Below, piece by piece: positions 43,461 to 55,305 of a stretch of DNA of 64,000 nucleotides. The notes under the pieces were generated by a model, which ran no database searches, was not told the DNA's origin, and saw only the letters and a program-made list of their open reading frames with translations. This DNA is from Bufo bufo (lineage: Eukaryota > Chordata > Amphibia > Anura > Bufonidae): contig NC_053391.1 of assembly GCF_905171765.1 (NCBI RefSeq), positions 656,551,750 through 656,615,749 of the forward strand, in the 5' to 3' direction. Position 1 is the first letter of the stretch. The number at the start of each line of letters is the position of its first letter. A program made the position numbers and the translations under genes.

Positions 43461-44776
43461 CCGTATTTTTCGCACCATAAGACGCACCCACGCCCAAATG
43501 GGGGGAAAATGCCCCTGCGTCTTATGGGGCGAATGCTGACATTTTTACATCGCTGACTGCGATGTATGCGAGAGCGGGGAGGTACTGGGAGGAGGAGCTG
43601 GGGGCCGGCAATTGCGGCGGGGCAGTACAGTCACTGTAGTCCGGCCCCGCCGCTCCAGTGCTGCACTATACAAATATAAAATGTCTCATTCAATTAAAAG
43701 TGATTACACATGCCCCCCCACTCATAATATTACCGTACATCCTAACACCTTCTGTAGAATGCAGGCAGGCAGACCGGGCGGGCGGCTGCGTAACTCCCTG
43801 ATGTCACGTGCCTGCGCCGCCTACTTTATGAATGAAGCAGGCGGCGCAGGCAAGTGACTTCAGTGAGCGACGCGCCGGCCACCCGGCCTGCCTGCCTGGG
43901 TTGTACAGAAGCTGTTAGGATGTACGGTAATATTAGGAGTGAGGGGGCATGTGTAATCACTTTTAATTGAATGAGACATTTTATATTTGTATACTACAGC
44001 ACTGGAGCGGTGGGGGGGGGGGAATCTGTGGATGACAGTTTTATGGGGAACATCTGTGGATGGCACTGTTAAGGGGTGGGGGGTCTGTGGATGGCACTGT
44101 TATGGGCTGGGGGGTCTGTGGATGTCACTGTTATGGGGTGGGGGGGGTCTGTGGATGGCACATATATAACAGTGCCACCCACAGATCCCCCATAACAGTG
44201 CCACCCACAGATCCCCCATAACAGTGCCACCCACAGATCCCCCCTGTAACAGTGCCACCCACAGATCCCCCCTGTAATAGTGCCATCCACAGATCCCCCT
44301 CTAACAGTGCCATCCACAGATCACCCCTGTCGCAGTGCCAGCCACAGAACCCCCCTGTAACAGTGCCAGCCACAGATTTCCCTTGTAACAGTGTCAGCCA
44401 CAGATCCCCCCCATAACAGTGTCCGTCACAGATCCCCCATAACAGTGCATCATCCACAGATCCCCCCATAACCGTGCGTCATCCTCAGATCCCCCATAAC
44501 AGTGCGTCATCCACAGATCCCCCATAACAGTGCGTCATCCACAGATCCCCCATAACAGTGCCATCCACAGATCCCCCATAACAGTGTCCTTCACAGATCC
44601 CCCCATAACAGTGCCATCCACAGATCCCCAGTAATAGTGCCATCCACAGACCACCATTAGTTCCAAACCCACCAAAAGCACACCTTTTGGTTAAAGATTT
44701 TTTTTTTCTTATTTTCCTCCCCAAAAACCTAGGTGCGTCTTATGGGCCGGTGCGTCTTATAGTGCGAAAAATACGG
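43461..44776. mobile_element. TA-flanked element with CCGTATTTTTCGC ends and minisatellite
   Basis: CCGTATTTTTCGCACCATAA and its mirror TTATAGTGCGAAAAATACGG (imperfect) bound 1316 bp. The left flank is TA, the right CA. The neighbouring duplicate at 44955-44980 has the uninterrupted GGAATAACTAATTGC, so TA is the target and one base has mutated. Inside are a GC-rich palindrome with CATTCAATTAAAAGTGATTA arms and a minisatellite (44025-44660). No transposase. Confidence 0.82.
44025..44660. repeat. Minisatellite related to the one at 24440-25675
   Basis: Forward units (TCTGTGGATGGCACTGTTAT) fill 44025-44158 and inverted units (ATAACAGTGCCATCCACAG) fill 44165-44655, with periods near 26-28 bp. 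Unit sequence and the forward-then-inverted layout match those in the hAT element at 23959-26231. Confidence 0.92.
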
Positions 44777-45010
44777 CAACTAATTGCAACTGGTGTGATG
44801 TACCTGTTGCCCCCCCCCCCCAAAAAAAAACTGATTGAGGGGTGTGATATACCTATAATATACCTTCTAACATAGAAAGTATATTATAGAGCATTTGTAT
44901 TGTGCAGCAGTTGTGTGCGGTTCTGCTGAGATACCGCAGCTAGATAGAGGGACAAACGCTATTGGAATAACTAATTGCAACTGGTGTGATATACCTTTTG
45001 CCCCCAAAAA

Positions 45011-45318
45011 AATGATTAAGGAGTGCGATATACCTGCTTCCACAAAATACTGAATAAGGGGTTTGATATACCTGCTTCCACAAAATACTGATTGAGGGGT
45101 GTGATACACCTGTTTCCACAAAATACTGATAGAGGGGATAAATACACCAGCTTCCACCAAATATTGATTAAGGAGTTTGATATACCATCTTCCAGAAAAT
45201 ACTCATTAAGGGGTTCTATATACCTGTTTCCACAAAATGCTGATAGAAGGAATTGATATACCGGCTTCGACCAAATATTGATTGAGGCCTACAATATACC
45301 TTCTTCCACAAATACTGC
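45011..45318 (+). repeat. 38-bp subterminal tandem repeat of hAT element
   Basis: About eight units of the type TGATTGAGGGGTGTGATATA CCTGCTTCCACAAAATAC (38 bp) lead up to the transposase start. Subterminal repeats of this sort are usual transposase-binding regions in hAT elements; binding here is an inference. A larger ~100-bp duplicate pair (43365-43460 and 44875-44972) lies further out. Confidence 0.85.
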
Positions 45319-45355
45319 TCTTCTCTAGGGACTTTGTCACAGGGTAATTTTGAAA

Positions 45356-48306
45356 ATGACAGGCAGAGGAAGAGGCAGGCCATTCCGCAGGGGTGGTAGG
45401 GGTCGGGCAGGTGCACCAGGCAGGAGCCTAAGTGGGAAGTTGGAGAAGGTGCGTGCGATTACATCAAAGGACGCACCAGAGTTGGTTGAGTGGCTCACTC
45501 AGCCTTCCGCTTGTGCACCCTCCTCATCCTCTGTATCTGCTCCCTCCTCACTCTCTGCCGTGTGCACCCCCAAAGACACCACCACCACCACCATAGCCCC
45601 TCCACTCGAGTCAGAGGGATTATTTTCCCATCCATTCCCAGACCTTACCGATACGCAGCCATTCTTGGCATTGGATCAGAAAGAGGAGGTAGCAACGGCC
45701 GCCACCCAGCGGTCTGACGACAGTACCCAGATAAGCCCAAGGACGTAGGTCCCCGCTGTTGCTGCCTACTCCGAGATCTCTAATGTCAGTGGTGGTGAAG
45801 GTGACGATGATAACGTGTCGATGGATGTCACGTGGGTGCCCACAAGAGAGGAAGAGGAGGGGAGTTCAGAGGGAGAGACAGAACAGCAGATAGGGAGGAG
45901 AAGGAGGAGAAGCAGGCACAACTCGCAGTGAAAAGGAGGCAAAAAGCAGATTGCAAATGTATCTGTAGCAAGCCATCCACCATGCATGGTCACATCTGGC
46001 ACTCCCAGGACGTCGGCACATGGCTCCGCATTGTGGGCTTTTTTTTAACGTGTCTGCTGCTGACAATAGTGTTGCCATCTGCAGCCTGTGCTGTCAACAC
46101 ATAAGTCGCGGTAAGCCCAACACTCACCTAGGGACGACCGCCTTAAGAAGGCACCTGGCCTCCCATCACCGAGCCCAGTGGGAGCAACACCGTCAAAACC
46201 CACAAAGCCACACTCCCGGTGCTCCACTTCCTGCCTCTTCTCCTTCTCCTCTCTCCTCCCATTTGTCCTCCACTCCACCTTCCACCGCGCCGTCGTCGCG
46301 TTCATCTGGCAAAAAGCAGGCTTCTGTGGCCCAAATGTTCGAACGTAAAAAGTTGATGACGCTGGATAACCCTCTTTCCCAGCGGCTGACTGCTGGCTTG
46401 TCGGGAACTGCTAGCCCGCCAACTACTGCAAAATAAACTGGTGGACTCGGAGGCCTTTCCTTTAGAAAATTTGTGGCCATTGGCACACTGCAATGGAAGG
46501 TCCCCGGAAGGAAATATTTCTCCCTGAAGGGCATCCCAGAGCTATATGGCCACGTTCAGAAGCAAGTGAATGTATCTCTAGCACACAGTGTCAGTGCCAA
46601 GATACATCTGACCACAGACACGTGGTCTAGCAAACACGGGCAGGGAAGGTGCATAACTTTTACTGCCCACTGGGTGAACCTGATGGCTGTCAAACATGCA
46701 ACCCGTGGCACCCGTGTGGATTTGGTGTTACCGCCACGGATTGCATGTAGGCCTGTCTCTTCTTCTCCTCCTCCTACTCCATCCTCCATCTCCTCCTCGG
46801 CTGACTCCACCTTTTCCACTGCTACTGCCTCTTCCGCTGCACCCCCAAGCTCCCCAGAACCTATTCAATATGCCAGGTGAGACGTTGCCATGCTGTGCTG
46901 TGGATGTTGTGCCTGGAAGCCAAGAGCCACACAGGTCCTGTACAGCTTTCAGCTCTGCGGTCACAGGCCGATCAGCAGCTAACCCCTTCTCAATTTGACA
47001 GTTGGTAAAGTGGTGTGCGACAACGGTGCCAATCTGCTGAGTGCACTGAATTAGGGCACGTTTTGCAGCAGGCCAGGAAAATCTCTGGCCATTTTAGAAG
47101 ATCGTACACGGCCATGGCTCGCCTTGCTGACATTCAGCGGCGACACCACCTGCCCGTCAGACGTCTGATTTGTGACAGCCCGACGCTCTGGAACTCCACC
47201 TTGTATATGCTTGGTTTCTTTTCACAGCGCCAGTGGCTGCTCATGCGCGATGCATCCAGACTTCTGCGGCCATTTGATGAGATCACCGAATTGGTCAGTC
47301 GCAGACAGGGCACTATCAGTGACATTGTGCTTTATGCCTACTTTCTGGAGCGTGCATTGCGTCGTGTCATTGATCAACCCTTTGAGGAGCAGGAGCTGGA
47401 AGATGAGGAAGTCGCAATGCTGAATGAATTCCCAGAGGGGGGGGGGGGGGGCTACTCCAGCAGGAGTCTGAAGAGGAGTCAAAGGAGGATGGTGCCTGGG
47501 GGGAGGAGGAGGAGGAGCAATAAGAGCAGGCTTTAAACTTTTCGGGGATCCCTGGTGTTGTCTGTGGATGTGGGGATGAGACCGAGGACGACATTCTCCT
47601 GGGCGTTCTCCACCACTTCCAATTTAGTGCGAATGGGGGCCTTCATGCTCCAGTGTTTAAAGAGGGACCCCCGTATAAAAAGCATAAAGGGCAAGGACCA
47701 GTACTGGGTGGCAACGTACTTAGACTCCCGGTACAAACACAAAATGCCGACATGTTACCAGCATCACAGAGGGCTGTCAGAATGCTGCATTTCCAGGCCT
47801 TGCTGCGAGAGATGCTGCATTCTGCTGTTGCGGGCGCTGGCAGAGGAATTTACACCCACAGAAAAACAGTTGTGGGTACCAATCCTACCGCGCATGCAAG
47901 AAGAGGGCGGTTTGAAGATGTGTCGGTCACTTCGAATATGAGATCATTCTTGCAGCCAATCCATCAACAGCCACCCTCCGGATCCAGCCTCAGGGAACGC
48001 CTAGACCGACAGGTGTCCGACTACATCGGGTTAACGGCCGATGTGGACGCTTTGAGAAGTAAGGGACCCCTGGACTACTGGGTGTGCAGGCTTGACCTGT
48101 GGCTAGAGCTGGCACAATTTGCCATGGAACTCTTGGCTTGCCCCTCGTCAAGTGTCCTGTCCGAAAGGATGTTCAGCACAGCAGGGGGGATCGTGACTGA
48201 TAAGCGCACTCGCCTAGCTCACGACAGTGTGGACTACCTCACATTTCTAAAAATGAATGAGGCATGGATCTCAGAGGAATTCAACACCTGTGACGACCAC
48301 GTGTAA
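45356..48306 (+). pseudogene. hAT transposase with BED zinc finger (ZBED-like), broken
   Basis: hAT transposases bind element ends and cut by an RNase H-like fold. From ATG 45356 (MTGRGRGRPFRRGGRGRAG) there is a basic, then acidic low-complexity N-terminus. The BED finger lies at 46030-46200 (ICSLCCQHISRGKPN ... LRRHLASHH, a CCHH pattern). The RNase H-like core starts with IHLTTDTWSS near 46600 (first Asp). A block CDSPTLWNSTLYMLG near 47170 is the usual D-x-x-T-R-W-N-S region, with Leu in place of Arg. The C-terminal dimerisation domain is clear (ACPSSSVLSERMFSTAGGIV, LTFLKMNEAW) and ends at TAA 48304-48306. The coding sequence passes through all three frames, so at least four frameshifts and a stop near 46434 have killed it. 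Confidence 0.9.
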
Positions 48307-48399
48307 TTGAATTTCTTCATTCCAGTCCACACATATCTGCCACCACCCAAAACAAAAAATGGTCCCTGTCTTATGTAAATACTGCGGCATAAAAGTCCT

Positions 48400-50030
48400 T
48401 TTCTGTCCGGTGAATGCCTAATGTTTGGGGCCTGTACTCCACTGGCCTGCAGTAAAATTGGTATCCAATGACTGTCTAATATACCTCCAGCCACATAATT
48501 ACTTGATCTTTTCTGTACGTTGAATGCCTAATTGTTGGGACCTCGGAGGAATTCAACAGCTATGACGACCACGTGTAATCGAATTTCACCTACAGTCAGG
48601 TCCATAAATATTGGGACATCGACACAATTGTAACATTTTTGGCTCTATACACCATAAGTGGGAGGCACATATGCAAACTGTTGTAATTCCTACACCGTTC
48701 ACCTGATTTGGATGTATACCATCAAATTGAAGCTGACAGTCTGCAGTTAAAGCACATCTTGTTCGTTTCATTTGAAATCCATTGTGGTGGTGTATAAAGC
48801 CAAAAATGTTAGAATCGTGTCCATGTCCCAAGATTTATGGACCTGACTGTATTTGACATGTATTTGTACTGGCCTACAGTAAAATTGTTATCCAATGACC
48901 GTCTAATATACCTCCAGCCACATAATCACTTGATCTTTTCTGACCGGTGAAAACCTAATGTTTGGGGCCTATACTTCACTGGCCTGCAGTAAAATTGTTA
49001 TCCAATGACCGTCTAATATACCTCCAGCCACATAATCACTTGAGATTTTCTGTCCGGTGAATGTCTAATGTTTGGGGCCTGTACTCCACTGGCCTGCAGT
49101 AAAATTGATATCCAATGACCACCTAATATACCTCCAGCCACATAATCACTTGATCTTTTCTGACCGGTGAAAGCCTAATGTTTGGGGCCTATACTCCACT
49201 GGCCTGCAGTAAAATTGATTTCCAATGACCGTCTAATATACCTCCAGCCACATAATCACTTGATCTTTTCTGTACGATGAATGCATAATTTTTGGGGCAT
49301 ATAATCTAACTGACCAACAGTAAAATTGTTATACGGTGACTGCCTAATGTACCTCTAGGCACATAATCACTTGATGTTTTCTGACCGGTGAATGCCTAAT
49401 GTTTGGGCCCTGTACTCCACTGGCCTGCAGTAAAATTGTTATCCAATGACCGTCTAATATACCTCCAGCCACATAATCACTTGATGTTTTCTGTTCGGTG
49501 AATGCCTAATGTTTGGGGTCTGTACTCACTGGTCTGAAGTAAAATTGATATCCTTTGACCGTCTAATATACTTGTAGCCACATAATCACTTGATCTTTTC
49601 TGTACGATGAATGCATAATTGTTGGGGCCTCGGAGGAATTCAACACCTGTAATAACCATGTGTTATCGAATTTCACCTATTATCATTTGGGATTTATTCA
49701 AGAGGGGGGATTTCGTTTGCTATGTTTTTAATCCAATTTTATATTTTTAGTTCTTATAAACATTTGAATTTGACATTTATTTGTACTGGCTTGCAGTAAA
49801 ATTGATATCCAATGACCGTCTAATATACCTCCAGCCACATAATCACTTGATCTTTTCTGTACGGGGAATGCCTAATGTTTGGGGCCTGTACTCCAGTGGG
49901 CTACAGTAAAATTGTTATTCAGTGACCGCATAATGTACCTCAAGCCACATAATCACAATTTCTTTTATGTCAGATGAATGCCTAATTTTCAGGGCCCGTA
50001 CTCCTGTGGCCTAAAATAAAAATTTTCTAG
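48400..50030. repeat. ~110-bp subterminal tandem repeats of hAT element
   Basis: Units with CCTCCAGCCACATAATCACT, CCGGTGAATGCCTAATGTTT and GGCCTGCAGTAAAATTG repeat; starts at about 48911, 49021, 49131 and 49241 give a 110-bp period. More worn copies extend to 50030. Twice (48541 and 49623) a short duplicate of the transposase end, GGAATTCAACA, appears, so the unit once included the gene's end. Confidence 0.88.
48593..48849. mobile_element. Tc1-derived MITE, 257 bp
   Basis: CAGTCAGGTCCATAAATATT and its mirror AAGATTTATGGACCTGACTG are flanked by TA (48591-48592 and 48850-48851). Subterminal parts (TTTTTGGCTCTATACACCA and TGGTGTATAAAGCCAAAAAT) are also mirrored, as in internally deleted Tc1 elements. 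It sits in the hAT downstream repeats. Confidence 0.9.
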
Positions 50031-50288
50031 GCTCCAGCAGGGCACATTTTTGCGAATTTCCCTTTAAGACGCATAAAAATGGCCCCTGATTAAAATACAT
50101 ATTTTTGTGGGAATTTTTGTCATTGATCCCCCTCTAGTATGTCACTGTCCATGTTGTGGGACTATTTGAGCACTTCTAGTAAGTATTTGGTGGCTGCAAA
50201 TATGACCTGAAGGTTTTTCAGGTTCGCCTGCCATTAAAGTGAATGGGGCCCGCTGTGAATCGTCCCAGCCAATGTTCGTCCATCACTA

Positions 50289-51915
50289 CACTTGCGGCGC
50301 AAAGGTCCTTTGCACCACAGACCGGGAGGCCTGTCTCATTTACCATTTTCTACTCCTGTTTTAGCCATATAAATTGGTTTAAATTTAATTCATCTAGGAA
50401 GCTGTCTTACATTTAGAAGCAGCGGGGCACCTCTACATAACTGCAGCGGATCCACCACCAGCACGGGGCTAAAATGTCGGTCTTTAAAAATGTGCCCTAG
50501 AGTGCTTAAATAAGGGCAAAATCACCAAATAATTTTATCATTCAATTTCAAGATGCTGGCATCATATACACGGAGGTCCAAAGAACACTATACTAGGGGC
50601 CTGTGAATCCCTTTAACATGGGCAGGGGCAGATTGGCCATAGACCCTACAGGAAAATTACCCAGTGGGCCGATGCCCAGGGAGCCACCTGAGCTCTCCTT
50701 ACGACCGCCAGCCAAGTACATAATTATCTGATCCTCTCAGCATTAATGAATGCTAGAAGCATCAAGTACTTCAGCATGCGGCTGGTGGCCCCAGGCACCC
50801 TCCAGAATTGAACTGTATTACTATGCTCTGTACGTTGATACAGTTAAATGCTGCAGCAGGGCTGGCAGTATTTTGTGCTACATTGTGGTATTGGGTTCTG
50901 CTGGGGCAGTATATAGTGGGGCACTATGGTATTTGGTTCTGCTGGGACTATATTTTGTGCTGCCCCGCCTACTTCTGGGTATTGTCCCCTCTACTTCAGT
51001 TTCCCCAGCCTATGTGCTGGGCCGCCTTCTATCAATTTGAACCTACCTACAACATGGGGCCACTTTTAGGTTTTTTCCAGGGCCACTTTAAGTTCCCAAT
51101 CCTCCCCTGAACATAGGTGTCGGTAAATGGACACTGCAGATACTGTGTGAATACATACTAAGGCCCTGAATTATCAAGACCAACTTGTGCTATACCATTC
51201 TTGATAGGGCCACATCATAAAGTAAATGCCTCCACCAGCAGTCCATTTGCCAGACTGAAATCTACGGCAGCTCAAAGCTGCCATAGATTTGTCAGTCATT
51301 ACCGGTATTTATGGCAGTTTCTGGTGTAGCATGAAAGCATTGAATCAGTATCACTGCTTTGTGTCTGGACCAATGGTCATGCCCACACCCACCCTTGTCA
51401 CGCTTCTTTTCAGAAACTGGCCTGGGCAGCGTAAAAATGCCTGTTGCAACTAAGAACATCACAATGGCAATTCAAAAAAATAAAAAATAAAAAAAGGCAT
51501 TGGGGGAATGATAAAGTTCCCTCAGTCTTTCTTGCAATTTTTTTCTGCTTTAGATAAATATCAAATGGTTGTGTATGTTTTGTTTTCTTCTCCATTAAAG
51601 TCCACAGCTTTATTCAGAATTTTAATGGTTTTCCCATTAGAGCAGAGCATTGTGAGAGCTAAGATGAAAGTTGCACATTTAGAGTTAGATCAGGTCAATT
51701 ATTGGGAATGAACATTCATATGAACCCTTGTTCCCGATAACTGGCCCGTGTAAAAGTGCTGCTGATCACCTGACAATCAATCAAGAGCTCAAATGTTAGG
51801 GTAATCACATATTTTATGTTGCACCAAAAAGTCTCATTTGTTGGCAGCACATTTCCCTGTGTTAACATGGATGTGCTGCCAATAAACAATGAAATTGTAT
51901 GGGGAGGGACGATCA
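50289..51915. other. No gene recognised
   Basis: Mixed sequence after the hAT end. GGGGCAGATTGGCCATAGAC near 50627 resembles a common amphibian repeat, but I cannot place its ends. 51120-51915 holds no recognisable domain, repeat end or RNA. Confidence 0.4.
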
Positions 51916-52038
51916 CAGTAACGATCATTGCAGTAATAAAAGTAGTTGTAGAGCAGCACAAAATGGACCTTCTGGCCTGTCTGGAATGCACCAGCCGTGG
52001 AGGAACAGCCAATCCAACGCCGTCCCATAGACATAAAT

Positions 52039-52318
52039 GGTTCGCAGAAAATATCACAGCAGCATGTCCAGTGTGACTTTTATTGGGGACGAGAGTGCAC
52101 ACACAAATACGACGTTTCGGCTACGCAGTGGCCTTTCTCAAGTATACTGGTACAAAGTCAATCAAACATATAAATAGCATAATCGCCCCCTCCATGTGAC
52201 AACATATGACCAATGACCACATACTATCAATCAAAAACACCTGTGTATAAGTTAAAATGATCGCTGCTGCCAATAGAAGTATTGCTCTACCAATCAAATG
52301 TACCTGGTGTTCACTAAA
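52039..52318 (+). repeat. Left inverted terminal repeat of Penelope-like element
   Basis: From GGTTCGCAGAAAATATCACA to GTTCACTAAA it mirrors 55306-55584 with few differences. On the minus strand, the coding strand, it reads a hammerhead-like motif and then CCCCAATAAAAGTCACAC, a possible polyadenylation signal. Confidence 0.92.
52106..52145 (-). ncRNA. Hammerhead-like motif, 3' repeat of Penelope-like element
   Basis: On the minus strand: stem I TATAC, core TTGAGAA, stem II GGCCAC-TGC-GTAGCC with one mismatch, GAAA, then CGTC and GTAT closing stem I. Compared with the canonical CTGATGA core, position 3 is U for C and position 8 is A for G, so the known 3-8 pair would be kept as U-A. It is the mirror copy of 55477-55516. 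Confidence 0.5.
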
Positions 52319-52963
52319 TCGGTTCCAGCGGCATCTTCATGTTGTCCATACATGTCGGCATCTCCCTAGGCGTGTTGTGCATGTCCGTGACGTCATCGCG
52401 TCGATGTGGAGGCGGAGCAACGTCGCCTCATACAGCAAGAAGGCTGTATCCAACTGTGGATAAGCATTGCATGTGAACCAATGGAAATCGGTCTGATGCG
52501 TCAGCAATCACGTGGCAGTCACCTGACCCGCAACAGGTCCTAGAACGCCGCAAAAGACAAGAAATATACCAGATCATAGTTATCGACCACAATTGTATAT
52601 ATACACACAATATGATAACGGTGCAAATATATCACATATATAACTTGGTCAGGTCTGTATGCAGCATCGGCAATAAATCAATGTCAACAGTCCCTCATAT
52701 ATTGAAACCTGACCAAGCCATATATCTCTGATGCATAGTATGGACAACACAGGGCTATATATAAGGAACCATCTAAAAAAATGAGCATTTATGTCTATTA
52801 TGGAGCATGCGATCATATAAAAGGTGTGAATAAATAGGTTTCTATTAGTACAAAAGTAAATAAAGGGGTGTATTGCATACAAATGTATATACAGTATATA
52901 GACCTTAAAATCCCAGTAAAAACAAGATACACTGAAAAGGGCATGAACATGTAAGGAAGTATT

Positions 52964-55151
52964 TTATCTGTCTACATTGTTAGCATTAAACTCTATATTC
53001 AGTCCCCGGGGTTGTAGAGCTTGTAAGGTAAAAATCCATTTCAGCTCTTTTTTTTTTAACATACGTTCCCTGTCACCTACTCTCTTGGGAATCGGCACTG
53101 AGTCGATGACCCGGAATCTCAGTTGGCTGACAGTGTCCACAGTCAGCGAAATGTTTTGCCACTGGCTTGTCTAACATTTTTTTCCTTATGGTGCTTTTGT
53201 GTTTGTTGATACGTTCCCTCACCTCCATGGTCGTCTCGCCCACATAGATCAAACTACATGGGCAGACGATCATGTAGACGACATACTTGGATCGGCATGT
53301 ATAGTACTCCCTGATGTTGAATTTCTTGCCACTATATGGATGAACAAAGGTATTACCTTTCAGCATATTGCCACAATTGCAGCACCCCAGACAAGGAAAA
53401 TTACCCATCTGTCTGGGTTTCAAAAATGTCTGCCCGCCTTTGTTAACTTCACCTATATCTGTGTGAATCAACTTGTCATGTAAATTAGTTCCACGTTTGT
53501 ATGCCATCAATGGTGGTTTGTCAAATTCACTGATTGAAGGAAGACCGCTGTGTAGGATATGCCAGTCCTTTCTCAAGATCTGCGCAATATCCCCACTGTG
53601 GTGGCCATAGGTGGATACAAACGGGATACGTCCCATGTTTTTATTCTTAGAGGGAACCTGAAGAGTGGACACCCTGTCAGCCAAGGAGATCCGGGCCCTC
53701 GATCTGTGTAACAGTCTGCATGGATATTTTCTATTGGCGAATTTATTGCACATTTCATCAATACGTTTTGTAAACACATGGTCATCTGACACCACTCATC
53801 TTACACGTAGCATCTGGCTCCACGGTAAGGAGTCCAGCATGCGACGTGGATGGTTACTGTCGTATCTTAATAAATTGTTCCTGTCTGTGGGCATTTTGTA
53901 CAGATCGGTTTTTAGTTGACCTCCTTCTAGGTATACCCTAACGTCAAAAAACTGCAACTCCTCAGCCGAGCAAGTCACGGTGAATTTCAGCCCGGGTACC
54001 CCATGATTGAGATGTTGATGAAAATCATTCAAATCCTCCATTGAACCACTCCAAATCATAAAAATGTCGTCGATGTAGCGCCACCAGCACAGGATCCACT
54101 GGCGATACTGAGACGCATATACCAATTTGTCCTCGACCTCCACCATGAACATATTGGCATAAGTTGGTGCCACGTTGGACCCCATGGCCACACCGCGTGA
54201 CTGTTGGTAAAAGGTGTTCCCAAAGAGGAAATAATTCCTCTTGAGGACCAACTCAAGAAAGTCGAGGACAAAGCGGCGTGCATCACCAGTGAGTCCCGTG
54301 CCGGCCAGGGCCACATCTACGACATTTAATCCATAATCATGCATGATAGACATGTATAGAGACACCACATCAAAGCTTACCAGATAGAAATGGGTAGGTA
54401 AACTAATGCTACTGAGTTTGGTTAAAAAATGTCCCGTATCCCTGACATAGGAGGGAGCTGAGGTAGCATGGACACGGAGTAGTTTGTCAAGAAATATAGC
54501 AATGTTGCTAAAAATGGATCCCCTGCCCGACACAATGGGTCTGCCTGGGGGGTCTATCAGCTGTTTATGAATTTTGGGGAGAACGTAGATAAGCGGAGTG
54601 ATGGGGAAAGGTATCTTGAGGAACTGACATAGCTCTGAATCAACGATACCACGTGCAGCTGCCGTGTCGACGATGTTCATCACCTCTCTGGCTATCTCCC
54701 ATTTGGGGTCATGTTGTAGTTCAACATAGACCTCCCCATCACTCAGCTGTCTACGTATCTCTCGAATATAACCATCCGTGTCCATGATCACCACAGCTCC
54801 CCCCTTGTCGGCTGGTTTGATGGTGATGTCTCTATTGGACATCAATGCCTTAAGGGCCAGTCTCTCATCATGTGACAGATTAGGACGAACATGTCGCTGC
54901 TGAGTACATTCCTGCAGGCTTCTAATATGTTTGGTAACAATTTGGATGTAGGATTCCACAACGTGGTTAGTGTGTGGCGGCATGAAGCTGCTTTTGTTAC
55001 TCAGCTCAAATTTGGCCAAGGACAATTCAGCAGCTTCACAGCCAGACATAACCCCACTGTGGATCCTATTGTCAAAAAATGCCTTCAATCTGAGGCGCCT
55101 AAAAAAACGCTGTAGGTCAAGTTCTAACTCAAACCAATCAGTATCTGCCAC
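52964..55151 (-). pseudogene. Penelope-like reverse transcriptase with GIY-YIG endonuclease
   Basis: The protein copies element RNA and nicks target DNA. From 55151 (upstream start unclear; no in-frame ATG nearby) the order is: an N-terminal part; IPFPITPLIYVLPKIHK and GRPIVSGRGS; FYLVSFDVVSLYMSI (catalytic Asp); QSRGVAMGSNVAPTYANMF; WWRYIDDIFMIW (YIDD catalytic box); a thumb region with SSNHPRRML-like text; then CGNMLKGNTFVHP, YYTCRSKYVVYMIVCPCSLI and YVGETTMEVRERINKHK (GIY-YIG domain). A single TGA (53796-53798) separates RT from the linker in an otherwise open frame of about 690 codons. Near 53130 a frameshift moves the end (VIDSVPIPKRVG, LKWIFTLQALQPRGLNIEFN) into another frame, with TAA at 52964-52966. 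Few lesions mean a recent copy. The GIY-YIG domain places it in the Penelope/Neptune-type groups. Confidence 0.92.
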
Positions 55152-55305
55152 AAGACAAAAAGAAAGTCCATGTTCACCACTAGATTGTTTATTTCTTGTG
55201 CATGCGTCTCGTCACCCTTTCCCGGGCTCCCTGGTTGTAGCTCGGGTACATCGGTGGGGGCTGATCTTTTCTGGATCTGTGGTGTTTTCTGCCACCACGT
55301 CGGAG

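Larger units (their letters stand above)
43365..50288 (+). mobile_element. BED-finger hAT transposon, 5' truncated
   Basis: A dead hAT transposase (45356-48306) is flanked by repeats upstream (43365-45320) and by ~110-bp repeats downstream (48400-50030). The 3' end probably lies at GTTCGTCCATCACTA (50274-50288), a form I associate with hAT ends in frogs. The matching TAGTGATGG-type 5' end is missing because the Tc1 remnant borders it at 43364. Nested insertions: 43461-44776 and 48593-48849. Confidence 0.7.

Noticed and set aside
46045..47594. Minus-strand frames across the hAT transposase
   Set aside because: They are antisense to a recognisable BED-hAT coding sequence with low-complexity Ser/Pro tracts.
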